A DNA stretch of 64,000 bases from DASQFQ01 sp963730115 (GTDB lineage Bacteria > Actinomycetota > Thermoleophilia > Solirubrobacterales > Solirubrobacteraceae), in assembly GCA_963730115.1 (NCBI GenBank), contig CAVSQM010000012.1:1-64000 (forward strand), in the 5' to 3' direction. This document shows, piece by piece, positions 44,049 through 52,247 of this stretch. The first letter of the stretch is position 1. Each line of letters starts with the position of its first letter. The notes under the pieces were generated by a model, which was not told the DNA's origin, ran no database searches, and worked only from the letters and a program-made list of their open reading frames with translations. The position numbers and the translations under genes were made by a program.

Positions 44049-44579
44049 TCAACCCTGGCCCGTTGCGCTGCGTGCCGTCGCGAGGCCGACCACGATGAGC
44101 ACAACACCAAGCGCGAGGAAGCCGAGGTCCCAACCGATCGGGCCGCCGAGGTCATCGCGCACGTGGTGGATACCGAGGATCAGGTGGTCGATGACGCCTT
44201 CGACGACGTTGAAGACGCCCCAGCCCGCGAGCAGCAGCCCAAGGTGGGCGCGCCAGGGCGGCGCGAGCCGCCCCTCCTGCCAGGCGCGGAGCATCAGCCA
44301 CGAGCCGACCGCAACCAAGATCCAGGTCGCCAGGTGGAAGAAACCGTCGACGAGCGTGTTGGTCTCGAGGCCCGCGACCGTGGTCATCGGGTGACCTGCA
44401 GTGCTCGTGAGCATGTGATGCCACTGGAGAATCTGGTGGAGAAGGATGCCGTCGATGAAGCCGCCGAAGCCCAGGCCCATGATCAGCGCGGGCGCCCGAG
44501 GAGTGGAACCCGCAACGGCCGGTCGCCACGGCGCCTGGGCCGGGGGACCGGTGGTGCGGGTCCGCCCTTGGATCGCCAT
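44049..44579 (-). CDS. DUF2243 family membrane protein
   Basis: About 176 aa from the ATG at 44579 (MAIQGRTRTTGPPAQ). Four membrane helices with family-typical motifs: GLGFGGFIDGILLHQILQWHHM, DGFFHLATWILVAVGSWLML, LGLLLAGWGVFNVVEGVIDH and WDLGFLALGVVLIVVGL. The His-rich HQILQWHH and GVIDHLILGIHH segments suggest metal or heme binding in the membrane. No function is established. The exact start is uncertain because no strong ribosome site is visible. Confidence 0.78.
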   Translation of the reverse strand: MAIQGRTRTTGPPAQAPWRPAVAGSTPRAPALIMGLGFGGFIDGILLHQILQWHHMLTSTAGHPMTTVAGLETNTLVDGFFHLATWILVAVGSWLMLRAWQEGRLAPPWRAHLGLLLAGWGVFNVVEGVIDHLILGIHHVRDDLGGPIGWDLGFLALGVVLIVVGLATARSATGQG

Positions 44580-45691
44580 TGGTCGGCGGCATACCCGGCG
44601 GTCGCGTCGGCGACTCAGCGAGCCAGTCGCGCAGTGCCTCGACTCGCGGCCGTTCCGCGGCAACAACATCCGCGGCAACCGTCTGGATCATGCACTGCGT
44701 CGATAGCCGTACAGACCGCCACGACGACCTCCGACGCTCCGCCGCGATCAGAAGAGCGGCGACCATCGCGAGGGAGATCGAAGACCGCGGTGGTCTTGTC
44801 GCCGCCTTGGTCTCGCTGCTGCGTCGCACGGGACCCACCCCCGACCGATGCGGGGCTGCCGCGGACTTGCTGCGATTGAAGTCGCCACGAGCGGCCCTCG
44901 TCGTCAAGCATCAGGCATCGGCGGCCGCCGGGGACCGGTGCGATTCAGCGCGAAGTCGCCGATGCGGCGTTCGCTGATGACGCGCTCGAGGCCGCGTGCC
45001 GCCTGGCTTCAGCCCCATCGCAGTCAGACGACGCACCCCGCGCCATGGCACGGAGCCGTCGTCCTCGCATCGAACCGGGGGCCGAGGCCCCCTGAAACAC
45101 GTTCCGCGCTGCCGATCCGACCGCGCTGCTCGTGTCCCTTGCCGACCCTGCCCAGAAACACCGAGCGCCGAAACGGCGCACAACCGAAACGCGGCCACGG
45201 GCCGCCAGAGGAGCGGGCGCCACAACCAGGGCCGTGCCGCCCGTCTAGCGGTCGAGGCTCGTGCATGCCGCGCGGTGCTCAAGCTGGATAGCCAGCGACT
45301 GCTGTGGATCCCAGCGTCTGCCGCTGGAGGCGCAGGACTCCCCGGCACCGCGGTGGCGGCACGACGCAGCACGTCGCGCTCGCGTATCTCGCAAGGCCGG
45401 CCGCAGCTCGCCCGTGATACCCGCGATACGGGTGGCGGACTGCGCCGCGCCACCGATATGCGCGTTGAGCAGATCCGCGGCGAGCGACCTATACCGAGCC
45501 GGGATCAGGCATCGGCCAGCGCTGCCCACCCACCGGACAACCGGACACATGGCCACTCGCGGGGGCGGCTAGACTGACGCTCCCGCCGTGACGTCCTGAT
45601 GGGCGCCGGGCAGGTTCCCTCTGCTGAACACGCTCCGTCCGTCTCCGGGCCCAGAGCGGATTCGCTTCCACACCTCCCAAGGAAGTGATCC
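44580..45691. other. Gene-free stretch of about 1.1 kb
   Basis: No convincing protein in any frame. One frame near 44725-44900 (IRRAATIAREIEDRGGLVAALVS, then LLRRTGPTPDRCGAAADLLRLK) looks mildly helical and could be a decayed gene. The rest is Arg/Ala/Pro noise. The last 50 bases hold the leader of the sigma-factor gene, with AAGGAAG as ribosome site. Confidence 0.4.
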
Positions 45692-46462
45692 GTGCTCACG
45701 CGACGGCAAGCCGAGAAGCAGCTGATCCTCGAATATCGACGCAGCGGCAGCCGCCGCGACCGCGACGCCGTCATCGACCGTTTCCTGCCGCTCGCGCGCA
45801 GCCTGGCGCGCCGGTACCGGCGCGGCGCCGAGCCGCTCGAGGACCTCGAGCAGGTCGCGAGCCTGGCGCTGGTCAGAGCCGTCGAGAGCTTCGATCCCTC
45901 GCGCGACGTGGCGTTCAGCTCCTACGCGGTTCCCACCATCACCGGCGCGCTCAAACGCCACTACCGCGACCACGGCTGGTCGGTGCGCGTCCCGCGCGAG
46001 CTCCAAGAGCTCGCCCTGCGCATCCAGCGGCTCAACGAGGCCGCTTCGGCAACCGGCGATTCCCCGACCGCGGGGCAGGTCGCCCAGCACGCCGGCGTCA
46101 GCGTCGAGGAGGTGATCGAGGCGCGCGAGGCCTACCAGGCCCTGCACGCCGACTCGCTCGACCAGCCTCGGCAGTCACACGACGACGGACGCGCATCGCT
46201 GCTCGACACGATCGGCACCCACGACACAGCGTTCCGGAGCGCCTTCGATCGCGTCCTGCTCGACTCGCTGCTCGAGACGCTCGACGAACGGGACCAGATG
46301 ATCGTGCGTCTCTATCACCTCGAGGAGCTCACGCAGGCTGAGATCGGCCGCCGCCTCGGCCTGTCGCAGATGCACATCTCGCGGCTGCTCCGGCAGGCCA
46401 CCGCCAAGCTGGTGACGACCGCAGCCAAGCAGAGCGACCACAGCGTGGGCGTCGCCGCGTGA
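45692..46462 (+). CDS. SigB/SigF-type RNA polymerase sigma factor
   Basis: 256 aa, GTG after AAGGAAG. Region 2: RDAVIDRFLPLARSLARRYRRG with EPLEDLEQVASLALVRAVESFDP and FSSYAVPTITGALKRHYRD. Region 3: PTAGQVAQHAGVSVEEVIEA. Region 4: LLETLDERDQMIVRLYHLEELTQAEIGRRLGLSQMHISRLL in overview. General-stress sigma factor of the SigF/B/G group, normally held by an anti-sigma kinase and freed by STAS antagonists, three of which are encoded 5-10 kb upstream. Confidence 0.9.
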   Translation: MLTRRQAEKQLILEYRRSGSRRDRDAVIDRFLPLARSLARRYRRGAEPLEDLEQVASLALVRAVESFDPSRDVAFSSYAVPTITGALKRHYRDHGWSVRVPRELQELALRIQRLNEAASATGDSPTAGQVAQHAGVSVEEVIEAREAYQALHADSLDQPRQSHDDGRASLLDTIGTHDTAFRSAFDRVLLDSLLETLDERDQMIVRLYHLEELTQAEIGRRLGLSQMHISRLLRQATAKLVTTAAKQSDHSVGVAA

Positions 46463-46530
46463 GCAGGATCACTGTTGACGCCCGTCGAGGCGACCTGACG
46501 CCACCTCCGCCGCGTCCTACCATCGGGTGC

Positions 46531-46980
46531 ATGACGGATCACGTCAGCGCGAGCGCGCCCCACGAGCAGAGCCTCCTCTCAAGGATCTCCACCGAGGTCG
46601 TCCGTACCCTCAAGGACTCCTTCGGCAAGGGACCACTGAAGGCGAAGTCCTACATGCTCGACGACTTCCTGATCGTGGTGATGCGCGGCGGGGTCACGGT
46701 GGCGGAGCAGACGATGCTCGATCGCGGGCATTCCGATCTCGTTCGCGAGTTCCGTCAGACCTACCAGAACGAACTGGGTGACGAGCTCGTCGCCAAGATC
46801 GAGGTGCTGACCGGGCGCAAGGTCGTCAACTACCAGAGCCAGATCCTCTTCGACCCCCACATCGTGATGGAGATCTTCTTCTTCGCCGACACGGCCGACG
46901 AGGCGCAGATCCGCGAGACCGCCGCAGGGCTGATGGGCGACCCGCGTGGCGACGCAACGGTGTCGGTCACCAATCCGTAG
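46531..46980 (+). CDS. DUF2294 family protein (intact)
   Basis: 149 aa from ATG 46531 (MTDHVSASAPHEQSLLSRIS); a GTG at 46459 overlapping the sigma-factor stop is an alternative. Family core: ISTEVVRTLKDSFGKGPLKAK, DDFLIVVMRGGVTVAEQTML, LVREFRQTYQNELGDELVAK, IEVLTGRKVVNYQSQILFDP and VMEIFFFADTADE. Function unknown. It directly follows the sigma-factor gene and may belong to its regulon. An N-terminal copy is at 40484. Confidence 0.85.
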   Translation: MTDHVSASAPHEQSLLSRISTEVVRTLKDSFGKGPLKAKSYMLDDFLIVVMRGGVTVAEQTMLDRGHSDLVREFRQTYQNELGDELVAKIEVLTGRKVVNYQSQILFDPHIVMEIFFFADTADEAQIRETAAGLMGDPRGDATVSVTNP

Positions 46981-47191
46981 GGATCGCCTTCCGCGGCTCG
47001 CCTTGGAAGGATCGGCCGCCCGAATGGATCGAACAGATGTTTGGCCGCGCCTCGGCACTGGGTAGGGCGAAAGTAAGGCGCGCCGGTGTTCCCGCGCGTC
47101 TTCTTTGTATCGCTGGCACGGACTCGCTCGCCGCAATCGCGGAGTGACGGAGACGGTCAGATCCGCACTTCACGATCCTCAGGAGTTTGAA

Positions 47192-47497
47192 ATGAGCGCA
47201 GTTCGCAACCCCGCCCGGGACGATGTCTCTGGGCGCAACGGCCACACCGATGACCGCCCCGCCCGCCGTCTCGCCACTGAGACCAAGGCGTCGTTCAAGA
47301 CGACCGAGTTCATCGCCTACGTCGCCATGGTGATCGGCGTCCTGATCGCCGCCGGCATCGTCGACGAGGCCAACGACGGCGGCTTCGGCGCCCGGCAGGC
47401 CTGGCTGTACGTGACGATCCTCACCGTCGGCTACATGATCAGCCGCGGCCTCGCCAAGGCCGGCAGCCGCCAGCCCTACGACGAGTCCCGCTCGTAG
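47192..47497 (+). CDS. Small two-helix membrane protein
   Basis: 101 aa, ATG after AGGAG. A polar N-terminal ~35 residues, then FKTTEFIAYVAMVIGVLIAAGI and AWLYVTILTVGYMISRGLAKAG. Similar small proteins are common near stress genes in actinobacteria; no function known. Followed by a hairpin at 47521. Confidence 0.72.
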   Translation: MSAVRNPARDDVSGRNGHTDDRPARRLATETKASFKTTEFIAYVAMVIGVLIAAGIVDEANDGGFGARQAWLYVTILTVGYMISRGLAKAGSRQPYDESRS

Positions 47498-47520
47498 CAG
47501 GCAGTCCCCGTTCCGACCGC

Positions 47521-47545
47521 GCCGCCGGCCCACCCGGCCGGCGGC
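47521..47545 (+). terminator. Hairpin after the two-helix membrane protein gene
   Basis: 10-bp perfect stem GCCGCCGGCC / GGCCGGCGGC with a 5-base loop, 24 bp after the stop codon. Confidence 0.65.
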
Positions 47546-47590
47546 CGCGCGTCGTCCCCTCTTGAACTTCAACGAACGGAGGTCGACTCG

Positions 47591-48613
47591 ATGAGTCGTT
47601 CCGAGCAGAAGGTCGTGCAGTACCTCAGTGAAGCGCACGCCAGCGAGATGGCGCTCGTGCGCGTGTTGCAGTCCCAGATCGCGATGACGCCGCGCGGCAG
47701 CTACCGCACCGCCCTGGAGACCCACCTGGGCGAGACGCGCGAGCACGCCGAGCGCGTGGAGACGCGCCGGGGCGAGTTGAGCGGCGGCGGCAACCCGCTG
47801 CAGTTCCTCGGCGGCATCGCGCAGACCGTCGCCGGTCAGGCGCTCGCGCTGGGCAAGACGCCGTTCGATCTCCTGCGCGGTTCCGGCGGCGAGGAGAAGG
47901 TGCTCAAGAACGCCAAGGACGCCTGCGCCACCGAGGCGCTGGAGATCGCGACCTACACCGCGATCGAGCAGCTTGCCCGCTCGGTCGGCGACGACGAGAC
48001 GGCGAAGCTGGCCGCCTCGATCCGCGCCGACGAGGAGAAGATGCTCGAGCGGATCATGCGCGAGCTGCCCAGGCTCACCGCCGCCGTGGTGGGCGCCGAC
48101 GTCAAGGGCGATCCGTCCTACGACGTCACCAAGACCGGTGCCGCGGATGCCGCGCGGGCGACCGGCAAGGCCGCCGCGAAGACGGCGCGCAAGACCGGCG
48201 CCAAGGCGAAGCGCAGCACGCGTCAGGCCCGCAAGGTTCCGGGCGTGGCGCAGGCCGAGGGTCAGGTCAAGGGCGCGGTGGCGTCGCAGTCCGACCTCGC
48301 GATCGCCGGCTACGACACGCTCACCGCGGAGGAGATCGTCGCGAAGCTCTCCGAGCTCTCGCAGATCGAGCTCGCGAAGGTCGACGCCTACGAGCGCCGC
48401 CACGAGAACCGCACGACGGTCCTCGACCGCGTCGGCACGCTCCGCGGCGACGAGCCGTGGCCGGGCTACGACGAGCTCACCGTCGCCGAGCTCGAGACCG
48501 CGCTCGGTGAGGCCGACGACGATCGCCTCAAGGCCGTGCGCACCTACGAGCGTGCCCACAAGGCCCGCGCCGGCGTGCTCAAGGCGAGCGAGCGCGAGCT
48601 GGCCAACGCCTGA
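47591..48613 (+). CDS. DUF892 ferritin-like domain fused to a basic linker and C-terminal repeats
   Basis: 340 aa. Residues 1-165: DUF892/YciF-like helical bundle (VVQYLSEAHASEMALVRVLQ, EEKVLKNAKDACATEALEIA, IRADEEKMLERIMRELP). Residues 170-225: histone-H1-like Ala/Lys linker (AARATGKAAAKTARKTG with AKAKRSTRQARK). Residues 245-340: two related units, YDTLTAEEIVAKLSELSQIELAKV and YDELTVAELETALGEADDDRL, each followed by a YERxHxxRxxVL helix. The basic linker suggests nucleic-acid contact, so a DNA-protecting, iron-handling protein is possible (inference). A strong hairpin follows. Confidence 0.82.
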   Translation: MSRSEQKVVQYLSEAHASEMALVRVLQSQIAMTPRGSYRTALETHLGETREHAERVETRRGELSGGGNPLQFLGGIAQTVAGQALALGKTPFDLLRGSGGEEKVLKNAKDACATEALEIATYTAIEQLARSVGDDETAKLAASIRADEEKMLERIMRELPRLTAAVVGADVKGDPSYDVTKTGAADAARATGKAAAKTARKTGAKAKRSTRQARKVPGVAQAEGQVKGAVASQSDLAIAGYDTLTAEEIVAKLSELSQIELAKVDAYERRHENRTTVLDRVGTLRGDEPWPGYDELTVAELETALGEADDDRLKAVRTYERAHKARAGVLKASERELANA

Positions 48614-48625
48614 ACGTCTCGGACC

Positions 48626-48654
48626 GGCTCGGGAGGCGATTCGCCTCCCGAGCC
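48626..48654 (+). terminator. Hairpin terminator after the DUF892 fusion gene
   Basis: 13-bp perfect stem GGCTCGGGAGGCG / CGCCTCCCGAGCC with a 3-base loop, 12 bp after the stop. Confidence 0.75.
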
Positions 48655-48729
48655 CCAGCCAACACGAGGCGGCGATCGCCGCCGGGCACTGCCGACTCGA
48701 CGTGCCCTGCGCTCCACAGAGACGCCTCC

Positions 48730-49340
48730 ATGGCCACCACTTCTGCAGCACCGTCCCGCACTAGCAACGAGGTCGTCCCGCGCTTGCGCGGGCTCCTGCA
48801 CGCCTACGCATTCGGTGCTGCCCTCGTCGCCGCTCCACTGCTCGTGATGGTCGCGCCGACCAGCGCCGCCCGCGCGAGCGCAGTCATCTACGGCTCCGCG
48901 CTGTGCGCGTTGTCGCGATCAGCGCCCTGTATCACCGCTGGCGCTGGGATCCCCGCTGGCGACCAATGCTGCGATGCCTCGACCACAGCACCATCTACAT
49001 CTTCATCGCGGCATCCGCGACGCCGCTCGCGCTTCTCATCCTGAGCGGGACGCTGCAAGCAGTCGTGCTCATCAGCGCTTGGTTAGGCGCCCTCGGCGGG
49101 ATCGCAATGACCCTCGCCTGGAACGACGCTCCCCGAGCGCTCGTCGCGCTTAGCTACGTGCTCCTCGGTTCGGCGGCCGTGGCCGGCGGTCCACAGAGAT
49201 CATCGCTCGTCTCCCCCTCGCACCGCTGCTGTTGCTCGCGGCCGGCGCGCTGCTCTACATGACCGGAGCTGCCGTGTACGCCACGCGGCGTCCAAACCCA
49301 TGGCCGACGATATTCGGCTTCCACGGGATGCTGGCCCTCG
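48730..49340 (+). pseudogene. Hemolysin-III/TrhA family membrane protein remnant
   Basis: Opens MATTSAAPSRTSNEVVPRLRG, LLHAYAFGAALVAAPLLVM; a frame change near 48900 leads to ISALYHRWRWDPRWRPMLRCLDHSTIYIFIAA in overview, a hallmark of the family, and another near 49195 to LAPLLLLAAGALLYMTGAAVYATRRPNPWP. The end IFGFHGMLALEPSHPGF replaces the usual GxHExxHxxV metal-binding segment, so the last helices are lost. Two frame breaks plus truncation point to a dead gene. Confidence 0.72.
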
Positions 49341-49460
49341 AGCCGAGTCATCCGGGTTTCGTGATAGCCCGCATCTGCGGGGCTTCTTGTCGGTTGAGGG
49401 CGTTGGCGGTGGCGGGTGGGCAGAGTTTCGGGACACGAAGTACCGGGACGCCGCGGCCGA

Positions 49461-49559
49461 CTAGATCACGTTCAGAATCAGCAGCAGCACGAGGGTGAGC
49501 GCTGCCGAGACCAGCAGCGAGCCGAAGCAGCCGAGCCGGTTGGAGAAGAAGACGAACAT
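49461..49559 (-). CDS. 32-residue membrane peptide
   Basis: MFVFFSNRLGCFGSLLVSAALTLVLLLILNVI from 49559, given here only in two halves: MFVFFSNRLGCFGSLL and VSAALTLVLLLILNVI. Short peptides of this FSNRLG-GSLLVS type recur in actinobacterial genomes as single-pass membrane proteins. Upstream CTGGGGCA is a weak ribosome site. Function unknown. Confidence 0.5.
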   Translation of the reverse strand: MFVFFSNRLGCFGSLLVSAALTLVLLLILNVI

Positions 49560-49818
49560 TGCCCCAGGCTGCCCTGACAGGCCGTCATCCATGCGGTACG
49601 TCGAGGCGCGCGGACTGCCCTTATCTGCCCAACGATCCGGGTAGTCCAAGGCTCGCTCCATACCTCGCAAGGGCACCGATGCTGCGCGAGTGCCACGGAC
49701 GGCCTCCTCCACGGCTGGGTCGTTGGCGGGGCACGGAAGCCCTGTCAACTTCCCGCTTCGCGCTGAGTCCGCGCCGTCGAGCGCGCTCCCCCTTGCCGCG
49801 CATGCGGACATACGTTCG

Positions 49819-50151
49819 TTACGAGTTGCGCAGGAGGTAATCCGGATCGCCGAAGAGTCTCTGCGCGGTGACGATCTCGGGAACGTCGGCGACGCGATCT
49901 TCGAAGTCGACAACCGTGTCGCGGTCTTCCTGGCGCATGGTCACAAAGACGATCGCGGTTAAGGCGAGGCCGACCTTTTCGGCGTCCACGCTGGCGTGAT
50001 ATGCGTCTGTCGCCGGGCTGGCGGACCAAGCGCGCTCGCCGACGGGGTCGGCGGCCGGGCTCGGGAGCTCGCGCACGACCGGTAGCACGTACGCGTGGCC
50101 GACGACGGCGTCGGTGCGCGGAGCGGGCGGGGTGATCTGAGCAGCGGTCAT
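49819..50151 (-). pseudogene. Lrp/AsnC effector-domain remnant without HTH
   Basis: 110 aa. The last ~50 residues, VGLALTAIVFVTMRQEDRDTV, VDFEDRVADVPEIVTAQRLFGDPDYLL, have the RAM/effector-domain pattern of Lrp/AsnC regulators (a beta-strand, a helix, then the GDxDYLL motif). The expected N-terminal HTH is absent; instead there is an unrelated Pro-rich stretch. Probably a fragment left by rearrangement next to the tRNA-end scar. Confidence 0.5.
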
Positions 50152-50269
50152 GGCGCCACCATCGCGGGGGTCGCTTGCCCGCCGCTTGCGTGCCGGCAGC
50201 AGCCGGACTGCTACCGAACTGACGTCGGCCAGTAAGCGACGGTCGGGAGCGTGGTGATCGCCGACACCG

Positions 50270-50674
50270 GCACCGCCCTCGCCAGAGCTGCAGGGCCGCG
50301 CGCAGCTCCGCCACTGCCTCCTCGGGACGACCAGCCGCGAGCGCGTCGCGCCCGTCTGCGACCTGACGCTCGAAGCGCTCGGCGTCGAGCGCCCCAGGCT
50401 CCACCCGCAAGCAGTAGCCGCCCGGCGTCGTGACCAGCGCGTCTGGATCCCCGAGCGCCTTGCGCAGACGCGCGACATAGACCTGGACCGTCTTGACCGC
50501 GCTCGGCGGCACCTCCTCGCCCCACAGCGCAACCGCGACGCGCTCGGCGCTCACCGGCCGGTTGGCGTGGAGCGCCAGGACCGCCAGCACCGCCCGCGGC
50601 CTGGCACCGCCCAGCTCGATCGCGCGACCGTGGGCGCGCACCTCGAGCGGACCCAGAATCCGGTACTCGATCAC
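50270..50674 (-). pseudogene. SARP/BTAD-type regulator, N-terminal fragment
   Basis: From the GTG at 50674: VIEYRILGPLEVRAHGRAIEL, GGARPRAVLAVLALHANRPVS, VALWGEEVPPSAVKTVQVYVARLRKALG, i.e. the OmpR-like winged helix of AfsR/SARP regulators. A BTAD start follows (ERFERQVADGRDALAAGRPEE with AVAELRAALQLWRG) and then similarity ends near 50270. The rest of the BTAD and any ATPase domain are missing, so this is a truncated gene. Confidence 0.68.
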
Positions 50675-50782
50675 CGTCCTGCAGACGTTATCCCCGGGGC
50701 GGCGCCGCCGTCGACCGCCCGCGACGGCGTGAGAGGTGCGCCCGCTGCTCGCCCACCTGTCGCCTTTCCAGTCCCTAGGCCG

Positions 50783-50857
50783 TTCAAACGGCTCTGCAGA
50801 GCCAAGTGCACCGGAATCATGATCCGCGTGCCGGGGTTCGAGTCCCTCCTCCGGCAT
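50783..50857 (+). repeat. tRNA 3'-end fragment, copy C
   Basis: Aligns over its full length with 7441-7517: TTCAAACG, CTGCAGAGCCAA, CGGAATCAT-(A/G)-ATCCGCGTG and the T-arm/acceptor end GGGGTTCGAGTCCCTCC-TCCGGCAT. A CAT anticodon-like loop is present, with no 5' half and no CCA. Same orientation as copy A, so the two are direct repeats 43 kb apart. Confidence 0.65.
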
Positions 50858-50993
50858 GAGAGGCGCCTGCAAATAGCCGATTTACGGGTCGCACTTCCCA
50901 GGCCGTCCGAGGTCGGCGCGGCGGCGCCGCGCCCCGGGGATGGGCGCGGCGCGGTGGCGACGGGTCAGGCGGTGTGCAGGGCTTGACGGATCG

Positions 50994-51710
50994 CTAGGCG
51001 GCCGCGGGCACGCGCGCGGCCTCGAGGATCAGCTCGACGACAGCGCCGGGCTGCGAGGCGGTGGCGGCGTGCGAGGCACCTGGGATCGCGACCGCACGGC
51101 GGGCCCGTGCACGCTCGGCCATGAAGTGCTGAAGGGCGGGCGGGATGACGCGGTCCTCCTCGCCGATCAGGAACCACGACGGCACGTCCTGCCACAGCGG
51201 CCGCTCGCTCGACGCTTCCACAAGCGCCTCCTGCGTGGCGGGGCGCTGCGTCGTGGCCATCACTGCGGCCTCCGGCGCGGACACGTCCTGGCAGAACACG
51301 TCGTGGAAGCGCCCCGGAGCGATGTAGAGGTCGGTCGTCCCGTCGCTGCGCGGGACGGGCCGCACCGTCGACTCGCCGAGCATGCTGCCCGGGAACATGC
51401 CCGCAAGCCCGAAGCAGGTCTCACCGGGCTCCGGAGCAAATCCGTTGACGTAGACGAGCCCGACGATCTCGCCGGCGTCCGCGTCGACGTTCGTCATGAC
51501 GGCGCCGCCATAGGAGTGGGCGACGAGAAGCACGGGCCCCTCGATCAAGCGGACCAGGTCGCTGACCGACTGGGCGTCGGCGGCGAGGCCGCGGAGCGGG
51601 TTGGCGGCAGCGACGACGTCGTAGCCCGCGGACTGGAGGGGCTCGACGACGCGTTCCCAGCTCGCCGACTCGGCGAAGGCGCCGTGGACGAGCACGATCG
51701 TGGGCCTCAT
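50994..51710 (-). CDS. Alpha/beta hydrolase
   Basis: 238 aa, ATG 51710 after AAAGGA. MRPTIVLVHGAFAESASWERV carries the HG oxyanion motif; the nucleophile elbow is VAHSYGGAV (GxSxG-like HSYGG); the acid is in FLIGEEDRVIPP and the base His in AIPGASHAATASQP. Resembles esterase/salicylate-esterase (MES-like) hydrolases. Substrate unknown. Confidence 0.85.
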   Translation of the reverse strand: MRPTIVLVHGAFAESASWERVVEPLQSAGYDVVAAANPLRGLAADAQSVSDLVRLIEGPVLLVAHSYGGAVMTNVDADAGEIVGLVYVNGFAPEPGETCFGLAGMFPGSMLGESTVRPVPRSDGTTDLYIAPGRFHDVFCQDVSAPEAAVMATTQRPATQEALVEASSERPLWQDVPSWFLIGEEDRVIPPALQHFMAERARARRAVAIPGASHAATASQPGAVVELILEAARVPAAA

Positions 51711-51872
51711 GAGGGTCCTTTCGGTTGAGATGAACGCACCTGCATCGCTTAGACCGGACAGCACTCGGGTCTGTGACGAGCGGCCGCCCTGGGGATCCAG
51801 CGAGCACGACTAGGGACCCGACGCGGGACTTGCCCTGACGAGAGCGCGGCCGTGCCGGCGGAAGCTCACGGC

Positions 51873-52247
51873 ATGACCGCAACCGCCCTCATCGAACCGC
51901 CCGCGAGCGACAACGCTCCGGACACCACGCCGAGCGCGTCACACGAGCTCGGCTCCGCCGGACTGCCGCCCCTGCTCAGCGTCGTGCCCGTGGCGGGACC
52001 CGCTGTTTCCTTCTACGTGGGGTTCGCCGTCGTGCTCCTGCTGCTGCTGGTGCCTCCGCTCGCGCTCCTCGCCACCCTGATGGGAGTCGCGCTCGTCGTG
52101 GCGGCAGCATTCGTCGTGCTCGTCGCGCTGGCGGTGGCGATCTTCCGAGCGCCGTTCCTGCTCGTCCGCTTCCTCCGCGGGCACCGGCCGGCCCAATTCT
52201 CGCTGCCGGTTCCGCGCATGCGCAACGTGACGGTGCGCCGTGTCTGA
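51873..52247 (+). CDS. Two-helix membrane protein next to ECF sigma factor, paralog A
   Basis: 124 aa, MTATALIEPPASDNAPDTTPS. A polar N-terminus, a hydrophobic region that could hold two or three helices (VSFYVGFAVVLLLLLVPPLAL, LATLMGVALVVAAAFVV), then the basic motif APFLLVRFLRGHRPAQFSLP. The sigma-factor gene starts within its last codons. The gene at 52926 has the same architecture and end motif (TPYLLVHHLRGHHDHLSQL). They may be membrane partners of the sigma factor (inference). Confidence 0.65.
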   Translation: MTATALIEPPASDNAPDTTPSASHELGSAGLPPLLSVVPVAGPAVSFYVGFAVVLLLLLVPPLALLATLMGVALVVAAAFVVLVALAVAIFRAPFLLVRFLRGHRPAQFSLPVPRMRNVTVRRV

